From: UBA1181 sp045226255
GTDB lineage: Bacteria; Bacteroidota; Bacteroidia; Bacteroidales; Paludibacteraceae
Reading direction: 5' to 3'
Assembly (NCBI GenBank): GCA_045226255.1
Contig: JBGVCG010000011.1
Coordinates: 1-64,000, forward strand
DNA: 64,000 nt
Shown here: piece by piece, positions 1 to 7,998 of the stretch
Layout: each line of letters starts with the position of its first letter
How positions within the stretch are numbered: the stretch's first letter is position 1
Translations under genes and position numbers: made by a program
The notes under the pieces: model-generated
Databases searched by the model: none
What the model was told of the DNA's origin: nothing
Seen by the model: only the letters and a program-made list of their open reading frames with translations

Positions 1-1291
1 GTATGAGCCAGGAACCAATCTTTTGAATAGTCGACGAGATGGAATGGTGAGATGGGGACAAAGTATTAACCATGAGGGAGGTTGCCACCCATCCTACAAC
101 TATTTCTGCCCTGGAGATTTAGATGATGATGATCAGTGTAATCATACTTTGGCGGGATGTGCGGCGGTGGCGATGGCTCAGATTATGTACAAATGGGGCT
201 ATCCGGAAAAATCAAAGTACAACAGCTACGATTGGGACAAAATCCCACCCGTATTAACGGATGGTTGTTCCGATGATTGTCCCCAACTGATTCGTGATTG
301 CGGGGAGGCCTGTAATATGCATTACCAAACCTTCGCAGGAATCCATATCACAGGTTCATGGGCGGTGCCCTCAAACGTGGCTAAAGGATTCGCCGACTTC
401 GACTATGGCGCGTACTTGCACGATTTGAAAGACTGGCGATTCGGTTCCGCATGGGCCGATTTGATTCGCTCGGAGATAGACTGTGGCCGTCCTGTCCTGA
501 TGCATGGACAGAAAAACGTCATAGATATCAAGGACAGGCACTACTTCGTCATCGACGGATACTCGAAGTATGACAAAGACCTATTCCACGTGAATTGGGG
601 ATGGAGAGGCAAAAACAATGACTATTATGATTTGCAAAGTTGCGGCTACTCGAACGGACAAGATATCATCGTCGGCATAGCTCCAAAACACACGGGAACC
701 CCACACGCACGCATCACATACTCTAAAATAACAGGATTACTAACACCCAAATGTCCCGACGGCATCAACGACAGGGTACGATACATGGTGGACAATGCGG
801 ACTCCTATGAATGCCACGTTTACGATCGGTCAGGAAAGAAGATATGGGCTTGTGCAGGCCTCGTAAAAAACGGCTACGCAGAGATGTGGGACGGTTCCGC
901 AATAAATCCCTTACCCGCTACAGACTATTGGTACACCGCCGTTTTTAAAAACAACTTTGGTGACCGTGTGGAGGTTTCCGACCACGTGACATTGCTCAAC
1001 ACTACTTGTCCGCCAGGCTATGACCCCACCCCGACAGGCGACCAGCTCACTGAATCCGATGACGGACGACCCACATTATCTCCCAATCCCACAACAGGTC
1101 CTGTGCAAATCAACACAAACGTCAACATCGAAAAAATTGAAATCCTGGACATAAACGCAAAAATCTTATTTTCTGAATCTACCAATTCTCCTTCCTACAC
1201 AATTGATGCAAGTAAATTCGGCAAAGGCATTTACATCCTCCGCATAATCACAGAAAGAAGTACCTTCATCGAACGACTGCTCGTAAAATGA
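1..1291 (+). CDS. C10 (streptopain-type) cysteine protease, T9SS-secreted, 5' truncated by the window
   Basis: The reading frame is open from base 2, before any start codon, so the gene begins outside the window; the TTG at 23 is only an internal codon. The visible start (MVRWGQSINHEGG, then CHPSYNYFCPG) matches the N-terminal catalytic region of C10 peptidases such as streptopain and interpain. The nucleophile is the Cys of AGCAAVAMAQIM and the catalytic His lies in RHYFVIDGY, followed by the VNWGWRG turn. The C10 propeptide and signal peptide must lie upstream. The last 75 or so residues (from LSPNPTTGPVQIN, ending GIYILRIITERSTFIERLLVK without its first residue) are a type A T9SS sorting domain, so export through the outer membrane by the Por system is inferred. 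It is a secreted protease close to an array of protease inhibitors, but on no shared transcript that can be seen. Confidence 0.88.
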   Translation, partial: YEPGTNLLNSRRDGMVRWGQSINHEGGCHPSYNYFCPGDLDDDDQCNHTLAGCAAVAMAQIMYKWGYPEKSKYNSYDWDKIPPVLTDGCSDDCPQLIRDCGEACNMHYQTFAGIHITGSWAVPSNVAKGFADFDYGAYLHDLKDWRFGSAWADLIRSEIDCGRPVLMHGQKNVIDIKDRHYFVIDGYSKYDKDLFHVNWGWRGKNNDYYDLQSCGYSNGQDIIVGIAPKHTGTPHARITYSKITGLLTPKCPDGINDRVRYMVDNADSYECHVYDRSGKKIWACAGLVKNGYAEMWDGSAINPLPATDYWYTAVFKNNFGDRVEVSDHVTLLNTTCPPGYDPTPTGDQLTESDDGRPTLSPNPTTGPVQINTNVNIEKIEILDINAKILFSESTNSPSYTIDASKFGKGIYILRIITERSTFIERLLVK

Positions 1292-1594
1292 TGGATATAC
1301 ACCGCAACCCTATAACCCAACAGCCCTCACCCACAAAAAATATATTTTAGGCAAAATCACAAGAAATATGTCGGCGGTTTCATTTAGAAGAGATGAATGG
1401 AAGAATGAAGATTGTGTGCGCCGCAACTCAAAATAGTAAATTGTAAATAGTTAAATAGTAAATACTTGTGAAAGCCTTACGAGGTAATTGAATTTTCCTT
1501 GGGAAATAATAAATTTTATTCCCCAAAGAGTTGGGAGCGGAGCTTTTTTCTCTTAAATTCGCGCAATGATTCCGGAAAAGGATATCATGGGTTT
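1292..1594. other. AT-rich intergenic region between the C10 protease and tRNA-Arg
   Basis: No convincing gene is seen. The stretch holds short degenerate tandem words of the type TAAATTGTAAATAGTTAAATAGTAAATA near 1438-1470 (quoted here only as a word type; related copies occur near 18998, 39780, 42975 and 45490). It also has a weak inverted repeat around 1493-1535. No clear rho-independent terminator follows the protease gene. Confidence 0.5.
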
Positions 1595-1666
1595 GGTTGA
1601 GTAGTTCAATGGATAGAATACGGGTTTCCTAAACCTTAGATCCGGGTTCGATTCCCGGCTCGACTA
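1595..1666 (+). tRNA. tRNA-Arg(CCT)
   Basis: A complete cloverleaf can be drawn: acceptor GGTTGAG pairs with CTCGACT (two G-U pairs), T-arm CCGGG-TTCGATT-CCCGG, and anticodon loop TTCCTAA giving anticodon CCT. The D-arm GTTC/GAAT is present. CCA is not encoded. A T-rich hairpin follows at once. Confidence 0.93.
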
Positions 1667-1673
1667 CAAGAAG

Positions 1674-1703
1674 GCTCAGTGCACTACGCATTGAGTCTTT
1701 TTT
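1674..1703 (+). terminator. rho-independent terminator of tRNA-Arg
   Basis: A 9-bp stem (GCTCAGTGC with GCATTGAGT, two G-U pairs) with a 5-nt loop is followed by CTTTTTTG. It lies 8 bases after the tRNA. Confidence 0.75.
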
Positions 1704-1742
1704 GTATTTACACGGATTGCTAAATGGTTGTCTATAAATAAA

Positions 1743-2210
1743 TTATTCTGCGAATTTCTCCAAGTCGGAGATGAATTTCTTGATGTTCGCCTTGCTGAGA
1801 TAACCATCCCCCACAAAGCCTTTGGTCGAAAAGCGGAGATTGCGGCCAGACTCCTGCTGATATGAAATGGAATAGACGCTCTTGGCATCGTCCTTCACCG
1901 TGACCTGCGCCTTCTCCTCCAGAATCTTCTGAAAATACTCAAGGCACTCACGCACCTGATCCTTAGACTTCCCCAAATAAAAGAGCATCAGATTGTCCAA
2001 TTGATGCGTCGTGATCATCTCCAGGAAATACCGGGTGGTGCCACCTCTCTCCCGCATGAAGATGATCGCCGGCGAGCCCTCCTTCGCCCGCAACAGACCG
2101 CCGTGGCTCACCTCACGGATGTTCACATCACCCACCTGAGGCGCCTGATCCTCCGCACATAAGAGCACCGACATGCAACAGGAGAGAATCAACAACAACA
2201 AACGTTTCAT
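1743..2210 (-). CDS. small secreted protein of unknown function (155 aa)
   Basis: The chosen start gives MKRLLLLILSCCMSVLLCAED, a good signal peptide; a start 27 bases further upstream would put nine residues before it and overlap the previous gene. The cluster of Cys near the end of the hydrophobic run leaves it open whether the protein is soluble periplasmic or a lipoprotein. The mature part is about 130 residues, mixed alpha/beta, with no motif I recognise; residues such as ERGGTTRYFLEMITTHQLD suggest an ordered small domain. It is the last gene of a leftward operon with the amidase-like protein, the GT2 and the HIT-like protein (8-base gap to the latter), which ties it loosely to envelope or glycan metabolism. 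Confidence 0.7.
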   Translation of the reverse strand: MKRLLLLILSCCMSVLLCAEDQAPQVGDVNIREVSHGGLLRAKEGSPAIIFMRERGGTTRYFLEMITTHQLDNLMLFYLGKSKDQVRECLEYFQKILEEKAQVTVKDDAKSVYSISYQQESGRNLRFSTKGFVGDGYLSKANIKKFISDLEKFAE

Positions 2211-2218
2211 ACCCGCCA

Positions 2219-3100
2219 TCACAAAGAAACCTGACATAACACATCCTTCAACTCACTGAGGCTCATCGCATCGAAGTCTTCCTTGCGAGGCAATACGAAA
2301 ATCCCCGCCATGTCGATCGCCCCCGGACTGATCATACGATACGACGCATCCTCCGCGAAATACTGGATGGGACGGTGCGCCTTGCGAGGGAAGAGGAAGA
2401 AATGCCACCGGTTCTCCTCATACTCCACAAACAGGTTCAGCCTCGGCTCCTCATTGCCTCCCTCCATCATCATGTATTGGGTGTACGCCTGATTGAAGAG
2501 CGAAGTCAACGCATCCTTCCGGTTCGACTCCGCATGCAGACAACTCCGCCCGAAGCCTACCAGCTGCTCCATCTTATGTCCGTTCCACTCGGACAATTCA
2601 CGTTTCTCCGCCTTCTTCCACTCCTTCTCCATGGGCAACTGGCCTTTCGCCACCGCCTGAAAATGCAGATGGTCGGGTGCGGAGGCTCCGCAACGTGGAC
2701 CGTTATAAAAAATGATATGGTCAGGCATCAGCTGGGCAAAGTCCAGCATATCGCCGAAATTGGGTTTGATCTCCTGCGGGCAATGCGTGTCGCAGGCAAT
2801 CGTGAAATGCTCCTTGAGGATCGGGAAGGGATTCACCAACAACGTGAACCGCTCGTTCATCTTGAGTCCGCGCTGCACCTCCGGACGATTTTCAGAGCAC
2901 AAGAAACACTTGCGATTGGCAATAGATTCCTTGTCCAATTTAGCACCCGATGAGACGGCGCGCGCTGGATTAAACTGCGCCTTGAGCGTAAAACCGTTCA
3001 GCTTGAACTCGCGCAGCTCCACTTGCTCCAATTGTTCTACTCTCTGCCTAAATTCCGGCCATTCGGCCAGTTGTTCTTCATAAAATTTCCTGACATCCAT
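2219..3100 (-). CDS. DUF4922 / HIT-like nucleotidyl transferase-hydrolase family protein
   Basis: The protein has 293 residues. It carries GASAPDHLHFQA around residue 143, the His-x-His-hydrophobic-Gln active-site motif of HIT-type enzymes (galactose-1-phosphate uridylyltransferase, ATP adenylyltransferase and GDP-L-galactose phosphorylase branch). A CFLCSENRP motif around residue 65 may bind zinc. This layout is that of the Bacteroidota DUF4922 proteins; the substrate is not known, and a nucleotide-sugar or dinucleotide phosphorylase role is inference. The ATG at 3100 shares its A with the TGA of the upstream glycosyltransferase (TGATG), so the two are translationally coupled; the GTG just before it is less likely to be the start. 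Confidence 0.8.
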   Translation of the reverse strand: MDVRKFYEEQLAEWPEFRQRVEQLEQVELREFKLNGFTLKAQFNPARAVSSGAKLDKESIANRKCFLCSENRPEVQRGLKMNERFTLLVNPFPILKEHFTIACDTHCPQEIKPNFGDMLDFAQLMPDHIIFYNGPRCGASAPDHLHFQAVAKGQLPMEKEWKKAEKRELSEWNGHKMEQLVGFGRSCLHAESNRKDALTSLFNQAYTQYMMMEGGNEEPRLNLFVEYEENRWHFFLFPRKAHRPIQYFAEDASYRMISPGAIDMAGIFVLPRKEDFDAMSLSELKDVLCQVSL

Positions 3101-4542
3101 CACCTCGACTCCTTAATCCTGCGCATCATCTCGATGGTACGCAGTTTGTCTTTATATAGATTATTCTTATTCTGCTTAACGATATCCAGATTAGCGTCCG
3201 AATTGCCCTCCCAGCGGCGACAAAGGTAGAGCACGTCGTATATCCTACCAATCGGGTAGTTGTGTGAGATGGTCAGACCCATCGCATAGTCCTCACCATA
3301 GCTCGTGTTCGGCAATTGGAGCTTACGCAGCAAAGGCGTGAAGAAGGCGCGCGGGGCACCTAACCCATTAATCCTCAAAGCGTTGTTCCGACCGTTCTCA
3401 TGGGTCCACTCCCGATGGTCGATCACACCCGGCGGAATGGTCTCCATCTTGAAATTGGTGATGGCATACGTGCCCACCACCATGGCGCACCGTTGCTCGT
3501 AAAAGGCAGTGACGATTTTGCGGATAGTATCCTCTCCGCTATAGACATCGTCACTGTCCAGTTGGATAGCGAACTTGCCACACTGCGGATGGTTCACCCC
3601 TTCGTTCCAGCATCCTCCGATGCCCAAATCGTCACGGGAAGGGATGACATGGATAATGCGGGCGTCCTGTTTCGCAAGAGTATCTATCGCCTCCGTCGTC
3701 CCATCCGTGGAATGGTTGTCCACCACGATCAGGTTGAAGGCGAAATCAGTCTTCTGGGAAAGCACCGAACGGATAGCGTCCGATATGGTTTTCACACGGT
3801 TACGCACAGGAATGATGACCGAAGCCTCGTACTCGAAGGATGCGTTGTCCAGCGACACAGGCGTAAACGACGGTTCCAAGTAGGCCCCTACCCGCTTCAG
3901 GTATTCGGTGAAGACCCTCTCCCGCTCGATCTGCACCTCCCGGTTGCGGGCGTCCACATAGGCGAACTGCTTCTCTTCGGAAGAGGTCTTATCCTCCGAC
4001 AACACCGTGTACAATGTCTCGTTCAAATGGAAAGGAAGCGCATGTTCCGAAAGCCTCAACCGCAAGTCATAGAGGGAAGAGAAGGCGACGGATTCACCCA
4101 TCTCCGAAACACAACGCTTAAAGCTACCAGCCTCGAAAAAAAGCAATGGACCGAAGTCGAAATCATCCCGCACGCTACCCAATTGGTAGTCGATCAGCGG
4201 GTGCAGCTTCACCTCGTCGCCAGCTTGTTCGAGGTAGTCAGCGTAGGCCATAGTCGCACCTGAGTAGTCCATCACCTGTGTGATTCGTCTCAGGGCATTC
4301 TGTCCCAAGCGGAACGGACGGGCGTCACACGCCAAGGCGATGTACGGAGCGCTGGCGACTTCCGCTATCGAGCGCAAGGCAGCGCAAGTGTCCAGACGGT
4401 CAATGCGCAATGAGCGCACACCCGTCATAGCAGGTTGCGCACCCGTATATAGCAGGGTGATAGTCCCCACCCCATCAGCGGTTCCGAGCGCGGACAAAGT
4501 AGTCTCACCGCCCGGCACGTAAGGCATAAAAAGATCCACCAT
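3100..4542 (-). CDS. two-domain family 2 glycosyltransferase
   Basis: The protein has 480 residues. The C-terminal half is a canonical GT2 (GT-A fold) domain: EASVIIPVRNRVKTISDAI around residue 242, the VVDNHSTDGTTEAI nucleotide-binding segment, and LDSDDVYSGEDT around residue 325 carrying the DxD metal site. The N-terminal 230 residues (RFRLGQ, AYADYLEQ and LHPLIDYQLGSVRDDFDFGPL segments) look like a second, degenerate GT2 domain without a clear DxD. There is no signal peptide or membrane segment, so it acts in the cytoplasm. It starts 3 bases after the upstream gene and overlaps the downstream HIT-like gene by one base, which makes it part of one transcript with them. The acceptor cannot be told. 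Confidence 0.85.
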   Translation of the reverse strand: MVDLFMPYVPGGETTLSALGTADGVGTITLLYTGAQPAMTGVRSLRIDRLDTCAALRSIAEVASAPYIALACDARPFRLGQNALRRITQVMDYSGATMAYADYLEQAGDEVKLHPLIDYQLGSVRDDFDFGPLLFFEAGSFKRCVSEMGESVAFSSLYDLRLRLSEHALPFHLNETLYTVLSEDKTSSEEKQFAYVDARNREVQIERERVFTEYLKRVGAYLEPSFTPVSLDNASFEYEASVIIPVRNRVKTISDAIRSVLSQKTDFAFNLIVVDNHSTDGTTEAIDTLAKQDARIIHVIPSRDDLGIGGCWNEGVNHPQCGKFAIQLDSDDVYSGEDTIRKIVTAFYEQRCAMVVGTYAITNFKMETIPPGVIDHREWTHENGRNNALRINGLGAPRAFFTPLLRKLQLPNTSYGEDYAMGLTISHNYPIGRIYDVLYLCRRWEGNSDANLDIVKQNKNNLYKDKLRTIEMMRRIKESR

Positions 4543-4545
4543 AAG

Positions 4546-7530
4546 CTATTTCTTCTTTTTTAGCAGAAAATCCACAATCTCCTTCATCAAAGCGTCTCGG
4601 GAAGATTGTGTGGTAATAGATTCAAAAGGAATCGAGGAGATGTACGTTCTATACCTGCCCTTGTAAGCCACAGCGCACGGCAAGTTACACCCTTCGAAAG
4701 AATGGACCACCGAGGAGCCATTCGCACTATCGATGGCATCCGGCGACTCCACAGCATATTGAAATTTTCCTAATGTCTTGTTATAGTTATAGAACTTCTT
4801 CGCAAACTCCTTGTTGACGGAGAAATAATTGGATATCCGGCCCTCCGCCTCCACTCTGCTCTGCCGTAGCGTATACTTCAGCACCTTCTCCGCGAAATAG
4901 ATATCATCATCAAGGCAGAGGGAGTCCCGCTCCATCAAATCAGAGGCGATATAGGCTCCGCTCGCATAGAGCTTTCCACCATGGAACAAATAGTTACGTA
5001 TCTCCTCCTGCAAGCGTGGAGGGAATGTCTTATAACGTGTACCCATGCCCACCTGTGTCTCCTTCTCCTCACCCAATATCAGGTCCACGAAAGCGAAACG
5101 CCTGATGTTGTAGTTGCCCTCCGTGACAGCCGCTTTGGAACAGGAGACGAACGAATAGCCTGCCTTCACGATGGATTTACCATGCAGCAAAGGATAATCG
5201 AACGTGTTGCCGGCGATGACCACCCCTTCGTAGTCCACCTGACAGGCGCCATGTCCAGGCTCCGCATTGCTACGGAACTTCTGACGCTTACGGAAACCAT
5301 ACTGCTTGCCGACATAGCTGAGGTCGTAATGATCCGGCACTCCCTGGTCGCAATCGTCCAAAAAGCCGGAGTAGTCCCCCGTATCGAAATACTCTGGAGC
5401 GGAGACACGGTCGAAACCATTGATGACCAGAGCCGTCTGAGCCGATTTACCCCTACAAACAGAGAGCACCTCCGAAGGGAAACTCTCCCCACCATCGTTC
5501 ACCGCCGTCACCTTGAAGTTATAGATGACACCCGAGTCTATCGGCATCACATAATGCGGTGCGTCCACCAAGGTACCATTGTCCCATCCCCCATCGTTTC
5601 GGGAGACATAGACCACATATTTGGAAGGCGTGGCGGTCACCTCCAGACTATCCTCCTGCGGCTCCCAACTCAGGAAGACGCTCTTCTTTTTCTTATCGTA
5701 GAACTCAGTGCTGAAATTCGTCACAGGCAACGGCTGCACCACATAATCCGTCTTATATTGATAAGCGATGAACTTCAGGAGCGCCTTGTAGATGGAGCGG
5801 CTGGCGAAGAAGCGGAAGTTCGGGTCTAACCCATACTTCATGTCCGTGTAGTTCTGGTGGGAAAGCAACTCCAGCAACATGGTCGGCACCTCAGGCACAC
5901 GAGCCTCGTAGTAGGAAGCGTCCGTCATCTTACGACGGGTCCAAGTAGGACGGAAGGCGCGTCGGATATCCTCCACCACTTGGGTCTGAACCATATCCGT
6001 CAGGTCACGTCCCGTGAGGCGGCGCTGTCCATTCCAATAGTCACGGTTTCCGTAACTCTCGGACATATATATCGCCAATGTTCCAAAAATAGAGTCCCTC
6101 AAGAATTGTCCCGCATCCGTATGGAGACCAAACGCCAAATCGATAGGAATGCGCTTGCCAGGCCTATCCTTCGCCTTGGGAGAACCTCCGATCAGATCGT
6201 TCACCCATTCGCCACGACACATGTAATCATCCTTATAATCGTTCAGCGCATCATTCCTCGAAAAGACAGAATCAGGGTATCCGGCCCATTGCAACCAGTA
6301 GCGTGCGCCCTCCAAGAAACGCAACCTATCGCTGACTTGCACCACCGTATCCCCCTCTGAGGTAACCACCGGTCGGCCAATATTACCCATACCACCACCG
6401 AACTTCACCGCATCAGCCGTGACCACCTTGCCACTGCGCGACTGGTTCGTCAAGACAACCATACCCATGGAAGGATGGAGACCCTGCTTGAAATGGAAAG
6501 TACCCAAGTATATCCACGTGCCACCACCCATTCGTTGGTTAACGATGAACTCTGTGGAACCACCCGCATGATTCACTTTATAATGCGCCTCCGCCGTGCT
6601 CTCCGGCAAGGTTTGGTAGGAGACATAGACCGCATAGTCGCCATCCTCCGGAATCTCCGGCACCCAATGCACCTCAGCGCTCTTCTCCTTCGCCGTCTTC
6701 ACTTGTCGGCAAGTACCCATCCTGAAAGGTTGATCACCCTCCACATACATCTTCTTTTTGTTGGCGAAACCGGCGGAGTCGCAACCCATCCAGATGCAAT
6801 CCTTCCCGTTCAGTTCCTCATAGAGATAGTCTCCGTTCGTGTCATTGTCCACGATCACCTCATTATACTGGATATCACGCTCCCTAGGCAACAGCACAGT
6901 CGCGCCCGCATTCTCTAACATCGGAGCAATATAAGGCAACACATAGCCCAGCGTATAAGTGTCCTCCACGACCTGAAATATGCAAGGTCGTTGCCACTGC
7001 CATTGGCTTCCTTTCGAGTTCGATTCGAAATACCATCCGTGACTCGGCCACATGGCGATGTGACGGTTCGCCAGACCCTTCTCAGGCACATACGGTTTAC
7101 TCACATTGCGCACCAACTGATGCCCCTTGAAGTACTCCTTCTCAAAGCGCCCCTTGTCCAATTTCATCTCCTTGCGGGTCCAATTGGGAATCAAATCATG
7201 TAATTCGTAACGATTGACGTAAAGAGTGAGATCATAGTTTTTATACGACATAGGCAGGTAGGCGGCGACGGAATCATAAATCCGATCAACGATGTCCTCC
7301 CTCAGCGCAATGCCTTCCACATGTTTGGATAGATATATGTCAATTCGCTTTTTATTTGTATCAAGGAAAGAACTATCGTTGCTTAACTTGTTATGTTTCA
7401 GTACAGAAAACTCTTTCTGCAGAAAAGCATAGACAGGAACGACAGCGTTGTCCAAATCTGAGTTTTGAGCGAAAACATCAAAAGAAATGGCTAGGAAGAC
7501 TATGATGGAAAGAATACGCGTTTTCACCAT
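4546..7530 (-). CDS. golvesin-domain protein with N-acetylmuramoyl-L-alanine amidase-like fold
   Basis: The start at 7530 gives MVKTRILSIIVFLAISFDVFAQ, a clear signal peptide; the further start at 7572 would lie inside tRNA-Leu. The protein has 994 residues and is of the type often labelled xanthan lyase or golvesin C-terminal-like. I read an Amidase_3-like core split by an insertion: WPSHGWYF (about 160), VLLPRERD (about 220), then a golvesin-like beta domain (about 268-350), then GLHTDAG (about 466) and PTMLLELLSHQN (about 547), which correspond to the His, Arg/Asp, His and Glu blocks of zinc amidases. A fibronectin III-like domain (about 603-700) and a C-terminal alpha/beta domain follow. 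The role is probably cell-wall or glycan hydrolysis in the periplasm; the zinc ligands are inferred, since the first block is not the usual GHGG. Confidence 0.75.
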   Translation of the reverse strand: MVKTRILSIIVFLAISFDVFAQNSDLDNAVVPVYAFLQKEFSVLKHNKLSNDSSFLDTNKKRIDIYLSKHVEGIALREDIVDRIYDSVAAYLPMSYKNYDLTLYVNRYELHDLIPNWTRKEMKLDKGRFEKEYFKGHQLVRNVSKPYVPEKGLANRHIAMWPSHGWYFESNSKGSQWQWQRPCIFQVVEDTYTLGYVLPYIAPMLENAGATVLLPRERDIQYNEVIVDNDTNGDYLYEELNGKDCIWMGCDSAGFANKKKMYVEGDQPFRMGTCRQVKTAKEKSAEVHWVPEIPEDGDYAVYVSYQTLPESTAEAHYKVNHAGGSTEFIVNQRMGGGTWIYLGTFHFKQGLHPSMGMVVLTNQSRSGKVVTADAVKFGGGMGNIGRPVVTSEGDTVVQVSDRLRFLEGARYWLQWAGYPDSVFSRNDALNDYKDDYMCRGEWVNDLIGGSPKAKDRPGKRIPIDLAFGLHTDAGQFLRDSIFGTLAIYMSESYGNRDYWNGQRRLTGRDLTDMVQTQVVEDIRRAFRPTWTRRKMTDASYYEARVPEVPTMLLELLSHQNYTDMKYGLDPNFRFFASRSIYKALLKFIAYQYKTDYVVQPLPVTNFSTEFYDKKKKSVFLSWEPQEDSLEVTATPSKYVVYVSRNDGGWDNGTLVDAPHYVMPIDSGVIYNFKVTAVNDGGESFPSEVLSVCRGKSAQTALVINGFDRVSAPEYFDTGDYSGFLDDCDQGVPDHYDLSYVGKQYGFRKRQKFRSNAEPGHGACQVDYEGVVIAGNTFDYPLLHGKSIVKAGYSFVSCSKAAVTEGNYNIRRFAFVDLILGEEKETQVGMGTRYKTFPPRLQEEIRNYLFHGGKLYASGAYIASDLMERDSLCLDDDIYFAEKVLKYTLRQSRVEAEGRISNYFSVNKEFAKKFYNYNKTLGKFQYAVESPDAIDSANGSSVVHSFEGCNLPCAVAYKGRYRTYISSIPFESITTQSSRDALMKEIVDFLLKKKK

Positions 7531-7547
7531 CTCTCGATAAATTTTTG

Positions 7548-7630
7548 TACCCAAGATGAGACTCGAACTCATACAGCCGTACGGCCACTAGTCCCTGAAA
7601 CTAGCGTGTCTACCATTCCACCACTTGGGC
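7548..7630 (-). tRNA. tRNA-Leu(CAG)
   Basis: This is a type II tRNA with long variable arm. Acceptor GCCCAAG pairs with CTTGGGT, the anticodon stem CTAGT/ACTAG encloses TTCAGGG (anticodon CAG), the variable arm GGCCGTACGGC is a hairpin, and the T-loop is TTCGAGT. CCA is not encoded. Its 3' end lies only 17 bases before the ATG of the amidase-like gene. Confidence 0.93.
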
Positions 7631-7768
7631 ATTTCATCCGCGAATTTAACTAATTTATTATTTTCGCCAAACATCTTCGACTATGTTTTTGAAAGTTTTT
7701 TTCGTGGGTGTCACAAATGGTGATTTAAGGGCATTTTTTGGCAAATAACAACATTTTCACATGATATC

Positions 7769-7799
7769 TTTGAAAATAATGCAATCATTTGTATATTTG
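7769..7799 (+). promoter_or_regulatory. Bacteroidota-type promoter of the serpin array
   Basis: TTTG (7769-7772), a 19-base spacer and TATATTTG (7792-7799) match the -33/-7 consensus of the primary sigma factor in this phylum. Transcription would start near 7806, giving a leader of about 190 bases before serpin 1, which is long. The rest of 7631-7998 contains no gene. Confidence 0.7.
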
Positions 7800-7998
7800 C
7801 AGAAAACAGGTAGAGTGTATTATTGGGGATGAAAAACGGATCTGACCTCTCAGCCTGATCTGCGAAAAAATGCATAGAAAGACACACATTCGACCATTTA
7901 TTACATAAAGGTTATTAAATAAGGGTTTAACAATCAACAAATCGATTTATTAGAATCTGATTTAGAATCTAATAGTGTTTAATATAATAGGATTTTGT

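Noticed and set aside
1..22. TTG at 23 as the true start of the C10 protease
   Set aside because: The frame stays open and protein-like to the window edge, and the C10 propeptide and signal peptide are missing, so the gene is simply cut.
7531..7572. Upstream start for the amidase-like protein at 7572
   Set aside because: It would overlap the acceptor stem of tRNA-Leu and spoil the signal peptide that begins at 7530.
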